Source: Anarhynchus alexandrinus (lineage: Eukaryota > Chordata > Aves > Charadriiformes > Charadriidae). From it: a stretch of DNA of 64,000 nucleotides. The translations under genes and the position numbers were made by a program. Numbering within the stretch: position 1 is the first letter of the stretch; each line of letters opens with the position of its first letter. The notes beneath the pieces are model-generated. The model was not told the DNA's origin. It worked only from the letters and a program-made list of their open reading frames with translations, and did no database searches. This document shows, in pieces, positions 49,101-60,513 of this stretch. Location: contig VUYV01000081.1 of NCBI GenBank assembly GCA_008711295.1, positions 1,569,408 to 1,633,407 of the forward strand, in the 5' to 3' direction.

Positions 49101-52100
49101 GGCATTCAGTTCTGCCACACAGAACTATGTAGAGATAAGACATGTTTACTACATTTCTACTTTTTTTGGTAATTGACTAAAGTACTCAGTGAAAAAAAAG
49201 AAATCACTATCAGAAAATCTGAGGAGTCCTACTAGAATATCCAGTCCTTTATTTGCCAAGCCTCAGGTGCACCCCTTTTCACCTTATCTCTGCCCTCTTC
49301 ACGGTATTTTATTGCGAACACAACAAACACCCTTTCACCCTTCCTTGGAACAGCACTGGACAGATGCTTCTTCCCTGAAAACAGTTTATTCCATTAAAAA
49401 ATCACTATAATGTCTGCTAAATATTGTAGCCTTTAAACCTTCTCATCCAGTCCCTTGCCTCTGATCCACATAACGCCACTCAACACTGTACTGCTCACAT
49501 CCAAAGACTGACTACATCTCGTATATGTCTGTTAAGAAACCTCCCGCTGCAGCGTCCTTCCCTGGCTGTCCGCGTAACACCGTCCTGGAGAGAGGCATTC
49601 AGCACCATAAATCTTTTCTTTCACGACACTGAGGTCATCCCCAGGCCTCACTCGGGTATATCCTCTGACAAAATGTTGTGTCTAACACCCTCTAACCACC
49701 CTCACAGCCTGTTCAGCAGCTCAGCATTGGCTCTGCACCAGTCGTTATAACCATACCGTAGAGCTCACATGGCATCGGGCTGGCTAATGCCCATTTGGGA
49801 GGGAAAGCTGGACGGACACGTCTTACCAAGTTGTGTCCACCTGAGATGAATCATATGCTCTGTCAAAAATTTTTTTCTTATATATCCTAAATAAAGATAT
49901 CGCTTGTGAGAGTTGGGAAGCGTTTAGGTAACTGTAGTTGCCCTGCTGGTCTGCATTTGAGACAGGGACAGCTGAGTGTATGGTACACTCTGTAGTTGGT
50001 AAACTTGCTTCGCAGCTCCCAGGCAGTTGGTAGTAATGGGATGAAAGTTTCCCATCACTGAAATATTTAAAGTTTGATGTTACACACGCAGCCAGAGGGA
50101 AAGCAGAGATGAAATCTGCACCCCACATTGTTGCCTATCCATTAAACAGTAGCACGGGAACTTCTGAGAGAAGCAGCAATGTATGAATTCTTCTCTCTTC
50201 TCTTATTTCACTGTCTCCTTCAGGATTCAACACTGTCCACCATCATTTAACTTCATTAGCATGAGCAAGGTTGCTCTCTGTTGCCTGTTGTCCTTTGCTT
50301 TATACCTGTTTTATCACAGGCACCTCTGGTTGGAAGGAGACATCTCTCCTTGGTTACAGTACCCGACATACACTGGCAGGGAGATGATGTTAAACCTCTT
50401 GGTCTCACATCCAGGTGTTCAGAGGCATTTTTAACAAGTCACTCCCTCTGGCAAATGCTCTCAGTTTAGGTAATTCTGATGTGATCTGTAGAGACTTTCC
50501 AGGTTCCTTTTAAAATTTATTTCACCGAGGTCCAGAAAGAATTCAGCCTCTAAAAGGCAACCGCAGCCTTGCCGGTGAACCTCAGGAGAAAACAACCCTC
50601 AAGAGCACCACAGATTCTGGATCCTACAGGTGTGTGAGCTTACACACGAAGAGAGAGGCAGAGAAGCGTTACCTCTGGAGCATTTATTGAGTGCTTTGCT
50701 ATTTCCTGAATGCGCTGGTCGATACTGCACAAAGTGGCAGGACTGGGTGAGTGGCCAGTTAGTGGGAACACTCAATCCATGACGGGAGTCATGCTGTTCT
50801 TTCCAGGTGTGCATGGAAGGAGATTTTAATATCTGCCAGCTTTCAAGAAAAGCAGTATCTGCTGTGTGATTTATCTGTGAAAATACTGGCTGAAGTGACA
50901 CCTAAATGTGGTGTCTTTACTACGCTCTATTTCATCAGGAGAGACACGAAATCTGAATGTGCATTTTGGAGAACTTTGCAGTAGCAGGTAGAACCTGCTA
51001 CTTTAGACCTTTAAAAAACCATGATTCACACTGTTGGTTGCAACAGAGCTAGTGGTCCGTATATTAAAAGTTACGATGGACAAGCTGTTTGAGTTTTCTT
51101 CTCTACTTGATTTCTGTCTCCTTGGTTCAACACAGGGCAAATACCCAGGGAGCAGCAGTAACTCCAACACGGGCACTGAGCTGCCCCGACTGCATTCTTG
51201 GAGATCTTAGGAAGGAACCTTGGCTGGCAGGAGACTTACAAGTAGGGCAGCATTTATGCCCATTGGTGTCAAGTCTGCATTATATTGCATTTCAGACTGA
51301 GATTTTTGTTTGTTTTCTAGTACAGCCTATTTTAACTTGTTTGTTATAAGGAAGGTGAACACAATAAAACAGCTATTATATAAATGTTATAAATAATATT
51401 ATTTATGTGATAAGACATGAAGGAAGGAAACTTGCTGGCTGAAAGAATCTTGCTGAGTGACCATACAGTCAGCCTTTAAGGAAAAAAACCCACAACAGTC
51501 TGAAGTCACCACACTATCCCGGAAAATCTGATCCTCAAAGTTACTGCAGACAGTCATTCACTAAAGAAGTTGAAAAGTGCATAATTTCTGTCTTCCAGCC
51601 CACAAATAACCTTTGGAGTCTGCGTATCGCACCCGTATCGACTTAGTTTCCCATCATCTCAGTAACCTGGCCACTGCTGTCAAAGTGCTACTGGTACTGA
51701 AAACGGGGTTTAGAAATACACAGTGGAAATAACTCTACTCCTGTCGGATACGTGCTTGAATAGGTTTTCCTAATCAATTTTCTTCATAACGTTTCCTCAG
51801 TCAATAGGAACTGAACTCTTCTGAGAGCTCTAATGAGATTGGCTACAGATGCAATGAAAATAACACCCAGAGGGACAGCAAGTGATAACCACTGCAGTTC
51901 CACAAGTGTCTGTTCCTCCTTTTAAGCAGCACAGGGGTCACTGCTCTTTCCCCAAATCAATTCAGAACAACATGGAAAGTCCCTACAGGTCCAGACCCAC
52001 ATCTAGGGACTTTCCTGCTTACATCTGCGCACTGTGGAAAAGTGACATACTAAGACGCAGCTCTGCCCAGTTATGTGTGGGCCTGTGAACCCAACAGCGT

Positions 52101-52814
52101 CAAAGGTCACCCAAATCTCGAGTGCTGTTCTTTCACTGCCAGATGTGGCAGATTTACTGCTGCCCAGCCTGTGCACAGCTGGACTGGGGTCAGTGCACGA
52201 GAACTGCCATCACTGCGGTTACTTTAGTGAAGGCTTTAGCCATCTGGGGGTCATACCCATGTGGGGTATGTGGGGGCAGAAGTGATAGTCCTTCTTGTCC
52301 TGACAATACGATGACCTTTTCCTGCCTCACTGGAAATGGAGAGAGGGTTAAGGCTGCAGGTAGTGGAGTGTCTATTAAAATGCTACTTCATTCTTCTGCA
52401 CGTAAATGGAGTTGAAGGCTACAGTCATTCACCAGTGAAATGTTCCAACAAGTCTTGGCAACAACAATAACATCAAAAAAACCAATTCCTCACTGTTCCA
52501 CGTTTGTGGCTGCTCCAGGTTGTCTTGCTTGATTCCAATGAATTGGGACACTCTGGGTGTTTTATACCCCTCATTCACATGGATCAGGACACGCTGCCTT
52601 GTCTACGGTCATGGAAAGAATGTGCTCAAGACTGCAGTTGTGATTGTACTGAGACTCTGCATAGAGCTGTTAAAGTCATACCTTTGTAATGGTTCATTTT
52701 TCACTTCTGTGATGTCAGTAGCGTTGCCTCTGTGAGTGCCTCTTTTGGTAACCAGCACAGTGATGGAGCTCAAAACTCCTTTAACAGTTTTACAGTTCAA
52801 TTCTGTATAGGATG
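40154..52814. other. 12.7 kb of unique AT-rich sequence, no transposon or gene recognised
   Basis: The longest stretch in the window without a repeat I can recognise. A pyrimidine-rich segment lies at 42093-42182. A moderately GC- and CpG-rich patch at 45965-46230 ends with an AATAAA near 46218, so a 3'-terminal exon of a non-coding transcript is conceivable there but unsupported. Open frames (up to 115 codons, 42021-41674 minus) match nothing I recognise. Confidence 0.5.
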
Positions 52815-53272
52815 AGAGGAGAGCCACGAGGATGATCTGAGGGCTGGAGCACCTCTCCTATGAGGAGAGGCGGAAAGAGTTGGGGCTGTTCAGCCTGGAG
52901 AAGAGAAGGCTCCGGGGAGATCTTAGTGCGGCCTTCCAGTCCCTAAAGGGGCTACAGGAGAGCTGGGGAGGGACTTTTTACTGGGGCATGGAGTGATAGG
53001 ACAAGGGGGAATGGCTTCAAACTGGAAGAGGGCAGGTTTAGATTGAACATGAGGAAGAAGTTTTTCCCTGTGAGGGTGGTGAGGCACTGGCCCAGGTTGC
53101 CCAGAGAGGTTGTTGAGGCCCCATCCCTGGAGGTGTTCAAGGCCAGGCTGGAGGTGGCCTTGGGCAGCCTGGGCTGGTGGGAGGTGTCCCTGCCTATGGC
53201 AGGGGGGTTGGAACTCGATGGTCTTCAAGGTCCTTTCCAACCTAAACCATTCCGTGATTCTATGATCCTATG
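52815..53272 (+). mobile_element. Young CR1, 5'-truncated
   Basis: Starts at agaggagagccacgagg, encodes the end of RT (the [10 protein letters not shown] and [26 protein letters not shown] segments, then [36 protein letters not shown] at 53043 onwards) and ends at tgattctatgatcctatg. No clean target duplication seen. Confidence 0.95.
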
Positions 53273-53450
53273 CTGAAGGCCAAGCGGCGTGCAAGTAGTG
53301 CTGAGGAGAGTACATCTCATGACAGAGTGCTCATTTGTGTTTGTATTTGTCCAGTACTTTGCTTTCAGTGATTTAAAAGCCATGTAAAGTGTAAATCGTA
53401 GTCTTCCCCCCCCCTAAAACAGAGCAGTCAGAAGAAGGCTGAAAGCAGCA

Positions 53451-53608
53451 TCACCCAGTCCCACTCCCCTGCCAAAGCAGGACTGCCCAGAGCACAGCAC
53501 TCAGCACTGCATCCAGGCGGGGCTTGAAAACCTCCAGAGAAGGGGACTCCCCCACCCCCCTGGGCAGCCTGTGCAGTGCTCTGCCACCCCAACCCGAAAG
53601 GAGTTTTT
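53451..53608 (-). mobile_element. CR1 fragment of the 26.2-kb subfamily, 3' tail missing
   Basis: The reverse complement matches the 3' part of the copy at 26218-26965 (aaactcctttcgggttgggg, then the gcagagcactgcacaggctg region, then ggagtgggactgggtgat). The terminal ctctgaaaattc-type tail that retrotransposed copies keep is absent: similarity stops at 53451. It is therefore an internal fragment, cut by later rearrangement. Confidence 0.85.
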
Positions 53609-53813
53609 ACACTGATTTACATCTAAGAAAGGGGAGTGAACCTGACATTAAGACTCCAGCAAGGTGTAGGGATTGTCAGTTGGGTCTTACTTTAATTCTC
53701 CTACAACCTCAACTCTCCATTCAGTAAATACGACAAGAAATCTGCCCGAGAGGATCAAATCAGTGTATAATTTCTTAAAGATATTGTGCTTAAAAAATGC
53801 AGTTTAGGACCAA

Positions 53814-53937
53814 TGTCCTGGTTCAAGGTAAAACAGAACTCTGCCTCTCTCTTTGAAGAGGGGTGGAGGGGAGCATCTGTCAGTCCCATTTGGGGTCCCT
53901 CAGGTCCCCAGTAGCCAATTTGGGCTAAACCACGACA
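53814..53937. mobile_element. Small element with inverted ends, LTR-like (tentative)
   Basis: Begins tgtcctggtt and ends aaccacgaca, so the ends are inverted repeats matching at 9 of 10 positions with TG...CA tips. Avian ERV LTRs often start with TGTCCTGGTT or TGTCGTGGTTTAGCCC, and both forms occur here, one at each end depending on strand. At 124 bp it is short for an LTR, and no clean target duplication is visible (acca appears on both sides but displaced by one base). A deleted LTR or a short non-autonomous DNA element are both possible. Confidence 0.35.
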
Positions 53938-56160
53938 ACCATGCTTATGTAGTGAAATACAATTAGGTGTGTATGAAGCAAGAAAATCTTTTAAAAAATC
54001 ATCCTCATCTCTGCTCACTGTGTCGTAGATACAGACTCTGATCTGAGCCCTCTTCAGTCCATGCAGAGCTTTCATTTCAAAGGATTTTGGACTGAACTTG
54101 TGAGCGGCTGAGGACTGCAACAGTCCGTGTGTTGGGCTGTACACGTAGGAGGAAAACATTCTGGTCAGGAATCATTTTTGGCTACTTTAAGCTTATCGCT
54201 TACAGTCCATTTGAAAAGGGGTGGTGAGTCTTATTAGTTGGTTTACACATCAGTGTTTCCATAAAAATAGTTCCTTCCTCCTTTGCATTGTGTGTTCAGT
54301 AAAGCAATGGCTTCCTGCCCCAGGTACTCGGGGAACTTTCTGGCGCTATTTCGCAAATTAAAAAACTTTTAGTTTTAACCAGTTTAATGCATTTTTTTTC
54401 TGGTTAGAAGCATGTCTGGTAGCGTATGAAAAAGTAGAAATGTTTGTTCTAAGTTGAAAACACTTATGCCAGGGTGGTCATTGTTTTATGGAAATACTAA
54501 AGTAAGAGATTTCTGAAACGTGAATTTTACAAGTGATTATTTCCTATGTGTATGTTACACCTATTTCTTCGTGTTGAAAGGGCTCAAATCTCGACTCGTT
54601 ATGTTTAGACCGGGCAGGGCAGCCTGTCTCTGCGTGGCTCTGCCCTGACATGGCAGTGGAGAGTATCCATCACTCTGTACCGTTTACAAACTGGGTTGGA
54701 ATCCGGCTCCCTAAAGACAGAAATAGCATGAGAAATTATCAAGCGAGAATGAACGGCGGTGTCAGTTGTAGCTATTGTGTTCATCTTCCTGTGAAGATAG
54801 GTCTATATGTGCTTTGCCAAGTCGACATTTACATGGACTTCTCAAAGGAGCTCAGACCAAGGTGGAGACGGCGCTGCTTTTGGGGACCAGGTAGGGGGGC
54901 CATACTTTGCATGGGATTTAGCCATGTAAAAGTATAGGTAGAGAAGATCACGTACTAAAAGCTTGATCGTGGTTTTGAATAAATCACAAGGAAGGAGCAG
55001 TGTTTTGCTCTGTTACCCCGTGAGCAGCCAAAGAGATCACGCCTGTGTGAACCACAGGAGGTACGCGCGTGCAATCAGAGGGGGAATTATTTTGCTGGCC
55101 CAAAATAATGTCACATCTGTCCTGCATTTCTCACATATCAGAGGCTAGAACCAGAGAGGCTGAACTGCCCCTCTCCTTCCCCTGCCAGAGCTCCTTGTTG
55201 GTAAGGTCCTCCTGAAGGAAGTAGCTCCATAGGCTGTTTGATGAGTGGGATCTGTGCATGAGCCACGGTAAAACACTAAGTATAGACACGTCCTTTGTTA
55301 TGGATGTTTCTCAACCTAAAGAGTATTCACTGAAAGTAAGTCATAGCAGGAGCAATATTGTGCACCGTGGTAGGCTTGTGAAATAGAATATGCTAGAAAT
55401 CTGCCGAGTATTTTTCCTGGGGGGGGGAAAAAAAGGTTAGTATGGGCAATAGAAAAGAAAATTTACTGAACCTTGACTCAGCAAATAATGACATACCTTA
55501 AAGTTTTGGTTCCTACCTAGACATTCCCAGAGAAAACACCAAGTATCACTCAGGATACTTAAAATATTCCAGTATGTGTTCATTGGTTGGGTTAAGATGA
55601 CAAAAATGACAAATTCAAGGGTTCCAGCAACAATATGAAGGAAACTTCTCTCTTCTCCGGCCTCAGTACTGTTCTGAACATACCACTATCTAATTTTTGT
55701 CTGGTTTAGGTTCTTAATTGTATTGTTTTGTTTTTCCATATGGTATTTCCACACCCTACTTTCAAAATATTTGTTAAAATTAAACATTTATACACGATTC
55801 TATTTAGGTTGGTGATTCAGTGTCAAAAATGAGTTCCTTTCCTTTGAACTCAGTCTGAGTTTAATTTGTATTCATTCCATGAATATATTGGTTTAGTGTG
55901 TAGTGAAGTGAGGTGAAACAAGTAGGCTCAAAGCAAAGCTGTTTCTAAGAGAACTCTGGCGAGCTGATAATATTTTAGGAAAGAAGAGGAAAAGATTCAG
56001 GAAGACACAGGCTTAAAGAACTGAGGCAGATTTAAAGGGAAGCTCCCTCAGTCAAAAGACTGGTTAATCCTCTGGTAAATGTGATGGGGAAGTTACCTCT
56101 ACTTAAATGTGTATTTATATATTTACTATATATACTGTTCATGTCTGACTTTGGAAGTGA
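53938..56160. other. Unique sequence, no gene recognised
   Basis: About 2.2 kb. Holds a G9/A8 run near 55421-55437. A 95-codon plus-strand frame (54650-54937) is open but unrecognisable. A 134-codon minus-strand frame overlaps the element at 53814 and is not a gene candidate. Confidence 0.5.
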
Positions 56161-56553
56161 ATCACAGAATCGTAGAATGGTTTAGGTTGGAAAGGACCTT
56201 GAAGACCATCGAGTTCCAACCCCCCTGCCATAGGCAGGGACACCTCCCACCACACCAGGCTGCCCAAGGCCACGGCCAGCCTGGCCTTGAACACCTCCAG
56301 GGATGGGGCCTCAACAACCTCTCTGGGCAACCTGTGCCAGTGCCTCACCACCCTCACAGTGAAAAACTTCTTCCTAATGTTCAATCTAAACCTGCCCTCT
56401 TCCAGTNCTGGATGCAGTACTCCAGGTGGGGTCTCACGAGAGTGGAGCAGAGGGGCAGAATCCCCTCCCTCGCCCTGCTGGCCACACTTCTGATGCAGCC
56501 CAGGATAGGGTTGGCCTTCTGGGCTGCCAGTGCACATTGTTGGCTCATGGTGA
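56161..56553 (-). mobile_element. Young CR1 with a collapsed interior
   Basis: From the 3' tail (atcacagaatcgtagaatgg) to ctcttccagt it matches other young copies. After a single N at 56407 it resumes at ctggatgcagtactccagg. In the copy at 7622-8150 the same two points are separated by 257 bases (7871-8127). The missing block is either an assembly collapse or a true deletion. The copy ends near 56553, at the first of three hairpins. Confidence 0.9.
56407..56407. other. Single-N assembly joint in a CR1
   Basis: One ambiguous base at the point where about 257 bases of CR1 interior are absent relative to the 7622 copy. Confidence 0.8.
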
Positions 56554-56607
56554 GCCAGTGAGTTCATGGCTCATGTTGAGCCATCTTCACTCATGTTGAG
56601 TGAAGAT
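56541..56607. repeat. Three consecutive perfect hairpins on one core
   Basis: Hairpin 1 at 56541-56557 has a 7-bp stem, tggctca/tgagcca, with loop tgg. Hairpin 2 at 56566-56584 has an 8-bp stem, atggctca/tgagccat, with loop tgt. Hairpin 3 at 56583-56607 has an 11-bp stem, atcttcactca/tgagtgaagat, with loop tgt. All centre on CTCATG(T/G)TGAG. The CR1 sequence at the left edge normally contains one such short palindrome (gctcatgttgagc, seen at 63459 onwards), followed by ttctcgtc. Here that is replaced by the extra hairpins. Confidence 0.9.
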
Positions 56608-58505
56608 CCTCATGTTTCTGGACTAGTCCTGACTGAGTGGAAAACAACTGCTGCGGCAGCGCTGTGGTCCAGAGCCTTGCCTGAGAGTAGGGTGTTGCGA
56701 AACACCACCTCGCAGTAGACAGGGAATACAGATGTATTTGGCCCCTTCGCAATTTTTAGTACTCTGTGATGAAGGACATGCTCATTTTTACTTGGGGTGA
56801 ATAAACATGTGCTAATTTTGTGGCTATTTAATTCAATACAAAGTTTAGTTGGTAACCTTAGTAATAGTGGAATGACGGTCATATTTTAGAAAACAGTAAA
56901 ATTTTCAGGAAATAGGTTGTTCCCTGGAAATTGTGAATGTTCAGGGGTAGAAAAACAAACGTGTAATATTACATTAACTATTATGTGTCTTAGAGAAATG
57001 AGGGCTAATGAAATAACAGATCTATTTCATTAGAAGAAAAATACATCAAACATAAAATATCTTTAAAGAAATAAAGAACAGTAGTGATCCAATCATTTAA
57101 TTTTTAGGGTGCTTTTGATGCTTCACAATAAAAAAGTTCATTAATATGTCCTTGGGGAGAGGAGGAAATGGGAGCACCTCATATAATCAGAAAGCCACAG
57201 ACATTTGATTGATCAGAAAGTGAAATCCTTACCCATAACTTTGAAGAATATTCTTTTTTTATAGAGATTTTTAAATTTCATTAAAAGTACACCTGTGAAG
57301 TCCCAGCATTCCCTTATTTTGTCTTTAATTATTTCAGTCTTGCTTGCATATTCTCAAGAGAAGGCTTAAGTTATACAGTACAATTTTTCAATTAGCTACC
57401 TGGCCAGTTTTGCTCACTTCAGATGTTTTAGCGGTGTATTAATTTACAAGAGGAAAAAAATTAATCACATAGACAGAGAAGAATGGAAGTGATTCATTGC
57501 CCCAGAAACAGTCTGCTGTAAACAATGGGAGGGTTTTTTTTCTGTATTATTTCAACAGCTTTGAAATGCGTCACTTTATAGAATTACTTAATGATTTGTT
57601 TTCATCTTTACCAGTGCTAAGCTTTTCGTGGGCTTGACTTCAGTAAAGCCTCTGTGTATTGTTTAGTGGGAAAAAAAAAAATTAAAACTGTACGGTCTCG
57701 AGATATCTAGAACCTGGGTGCACAGTCCAACAAAACCAACTTACTTTTAAGAAAAGGAGAACTATCCTTTCAGTGACATGCTTGGTTTGACTTCCTGGAG
57801 GAAGCTGTGAGGACGTGGAGCTTTTCGTATTGCCCAGGAGGTATTCTAAGTGTGACAAGTGAGTAATGAGCAGGGATTTCAAAGGGAAACTGCTCCTGTT
57901 AAGTTCAAAAGGAATTCACTTGACCTTAAGATTAGTAAAATTGAACCTTGTATTATTTTTATAACATATTTACAAAGAAACTCGCTTCCTGCCCGCAGCA
58001 CAGTGCTGTCCCTGGTACATTACTTCCACTTGCGTCTCGCTTGAGCTGTCTTAAATGGGTTTTGCTGCCCACCGCGCCTTGGGAGTGGAACGGGAAGCGG
58101 GGCTTTCTTCTTGTAGCAGTGGCAGTCATTCTTAATTTTTAATTAAAATTAAATATAGATCAAAAACGGAACAGATTTGTTTCTGTGGTTCCCCCACGCT
58201 CAGGACTGTTAGCTAGCACGTGGGTGACGGTGCAGTAGTCCTTCTGCAGAGGTGGATAGCACAGCAGAAGCTGCTTCAGAAGGGGTCTGTGCCTGTGAAG
58301 GATGAGCAGGGTGCCGAAACCAGAGTGGAAGACAATTCCTGGCCAGCCGATATAAAGGGCTTTAGTGTAGCCTTCCTTTTGGAGGTGGAGGGGAGGGGGG
58401 AATTAAATGGGGTTGGAGCTTGATACGTTTATGAATTACATTATTTGATTTCTTAGCATTACCTTCATGATCCAGAAGATACATTCTAGTTCTGTGTTCC
58501 TAACA
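56608..58505. other. AT-rich unique sequence, no gene recognised
   Basis: About 1.9 kb, AT-rich, with short homopolymers and a small palindromic aatttttaattaaaatt stretch near 58134. No exon or transposon recognised. Confidence 0.55.
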
Positions 58506-58512
58506 TAAAGTT

Positions 58513-58764
58513 CATAGAATCATAGAATGGTTTAGGTTGGAAAGGACCTTGAAGACCATCAAGTTCCAACCCCCCTGCCATAGGCAGGGACACCTCCCAC
58601 CAGCCCAGGCTGCCCAAGGCCACGTCCAGCCTGGCCTTGAACACCTCCAGGGATGGGGCCTCAACAACCTCTCGGGGCAACCTGGGCCAGTGCCTCACCA
58701 CCCTCAAAGGGGAAAACTTCTTCCTAATGTTCAATCTAAACCTGCCCTCTTCCAGTTTGAAGCT
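58513..58764 (-). mobile_element. Young CR1, very short 3' copy with a 7-bp target duplication
   Basis: The minus strand reads from gcttcaaactggaag to the CR1 tail and encodes [43 protein letters not shown]. taaagtt lies directly on both sides (58506-58512 and 58765-58771), the longest and cleanest CR1 target duplication in the window. The 5' truncation point is the same as in the copy at 17146. Confidence 0.95.
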
Positions 58765-58771
58765 TAAAGTT

Positions 58772-59441
58772 GCGTTATATCTAGTAATTAGAACAAGTGT
58801 AATGGGGAAATCCTAGCAAATAAATACTGTAAGTAGGAAGAGTAAGTGTGCTTAAAAAGACCAAAAAGAATCTCCACAAATACATTTATAACCCCCCCTT
58901 CGCGTTTTCTTGTTCTGTCCTTTAGAGAGGCCACTGAAATTTGAGAGTGAAGGTTACATGCAAGAACATTAGCAATTCTTAATCTCTTGTCTAATTTGCA
59001 GAAATCCCAAATATCAAATCAAGAAGCTAATTAAAGACACAATTCCAATTACAATGAGATTTTGTACTGAAAGTGACTCAAAAATTGCATAATGAGCCTC
59101 CATTATCTCTTAGTGATTTGAGAACAAAAGTAGCAGGTCTATCAAGGAGAGACAAACTTCCTCCTATAAAGTCTCACTCTGCAAAACAAGTCTGGGATTT
59201 AAAAGCAAAGTTTTAAAGCTCGTACTTATTTTCATTGATTGCTGGTCCTTCGCAGAATGGCACAGTTGGTAGTTCTGTTCCCCAGGCTACACGAATCATG
59301 GCAATGGGACAGGCATGAGAATGAGCAAAGTCTTTCCCACAGGTCCTCAGGGGTTCTTATCCTGCTGGGTGCCTCCCAGTGTGCACCCGCAGAGCTGAAT
59401 CGGGTAGCCCGAGGTCTTCCCACCACTACGCAGTGCCTCAG
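58772..59441. other. Unique sequence, no gene recognised
   Basis: About 670 bases. AT-rich to 59220, then GC-richer towards the inverted repeat. No exon recognised. Confidence 0.5.
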
Positions 59442-59636
59442 TGGAATATGGTGCTGGGGCGGCAATGAGTGAGTGGGAACAACTGCCTTTGGTACTGAGG
59501 CTGTTCCCTTGTGGANCACCTTTGGTACTGAGGTACTTTGGTACTTTCCCTTGTGGAAATCCAGTTTTGTAGTTCCTTCACCCAAGCTGTTATGATGAAG
59601 CAAACCCCCAGGTTGGAACAGGTCAGGCACAAGAGT
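59442..59636 (-). repeat. Unidentified repeat, left arm of an inverted pair
   Basis: Its reverse complement matches 60514-60666 at roughly 95% once a local duplication around the N at 59516 is set aside. Similarity stops sharply at both ends (tggaat outside, aagagt inside). Translation of the two copies looks coding-like (PDLFQPGGLLHHNSLGEGT), but the base differences mostly change amino acids (R/Q, A/T, A/P), so protein constraint is not supported. I cannot assign it to a known family. Confidence 0.8.
59516..59516. other. Single-N assembly joint
   Basis: Flanked by two versions of one short segment: cctttggtactgagg, a variable part, then cccttgtgga. The right version has about 12 extra bases (a tactttggtact insertion). 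The pair probably represents two haplotypes placed in tandem. Confidence 0.8.
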
Positions 59637-60513
59637 GATAGTGCCTCAGACATTCAGGGTCGGATCCAGTGGGCTCCAGTTGCGCGGTCCTTCTCCAAGA
59701 GGCATGTCCGTTCGTGCTTTGAGACAGCGATGCTTATAATGATAAGAAAACGCATACTTAATGTGCAGGTAAAGCATGATTTCTGTAAGATGCAGTTTGA
59801 GATTAAGACACGTAAATTTAGGTGCTTGTGGGCGGATGTCTTTATGTGAATGAAGCAGGTAATCTTCTAGTATGGCCAATGGTGATCTCGCCAGTAGTCA
59901 GTGACGTCTAAAAAAAGATTTAGTTTACCTGCTTTAATTGTTTATGCAGTGAATTAAACCACCAGAGCCATAGCACAAAACCTGTCAACAACATGTGCTC
60001 CCTACAAAACCTTGTTTAAAATCCTACAAATGCTCAACGCAAAGTGATTGTACTATATCTACCACATTCAGTGTCCTCTTGGAAATTTTAGAAAAACATT
60101 GACTATGACCACCTGTGGACTTGTACAGACACTTGATTTATACAGACAACCGATAAAGAACAGAAACACTAAGCTACTGTTGGAGGCTAATTCCCCCCAG
60201 ATAAACACCTTTTATTGAGGTTAAACCCAACCGTCATCACTATGAGATGCATTTAAAAGGTATTTAGTAGAAGAGACTGGGAAGTGAAATTCAGCCCTTC
60301 CCAGGTTACCAAAAATTAACCTACTCAGCAGAGACCTTGGTTTTATGTCTTCTTAGAGTCTTTCTGCTGCCACAGCTCTGAATCTCTGATACCACAAACG
60401 CTTTTCTTTCCGTGTCGCACAGTTTCCTAGCCTGTCAGTTCTTCTGCCCTTAAATTGTGCTGCTTACCTGTTGTACCCAAGTAACTGAAGAACATTGTAA
60501 GTTTAAGCTAAAG
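59637..60513. other. Spacer between the arms of the inverted repeat
   Basis: 877 bases, unique and mostly AT-rich. No coding sequence or transposase remnant recognised, so nothing in the spacer shows that the two arms are the ends of one DNA transposon. Confidence 0.5.

Noticed and set aside
1179..53140. Recurring ~62-residue open frames beginning [18 protein letters not shown] at several places, and similar longer ones ending near GTGRPH
   Set aside because: They are the antisense strand of the CR1 RT C-terminus (1179, 7751, 16502, 28573, 52952 and others). They recur because the transposon recurs, not because they form a gene family.
53755..54159. 134-codon minus-strand open frame
   Set aside because: Overlaps the small LTR-like element, matches no known protein and is of chance length.
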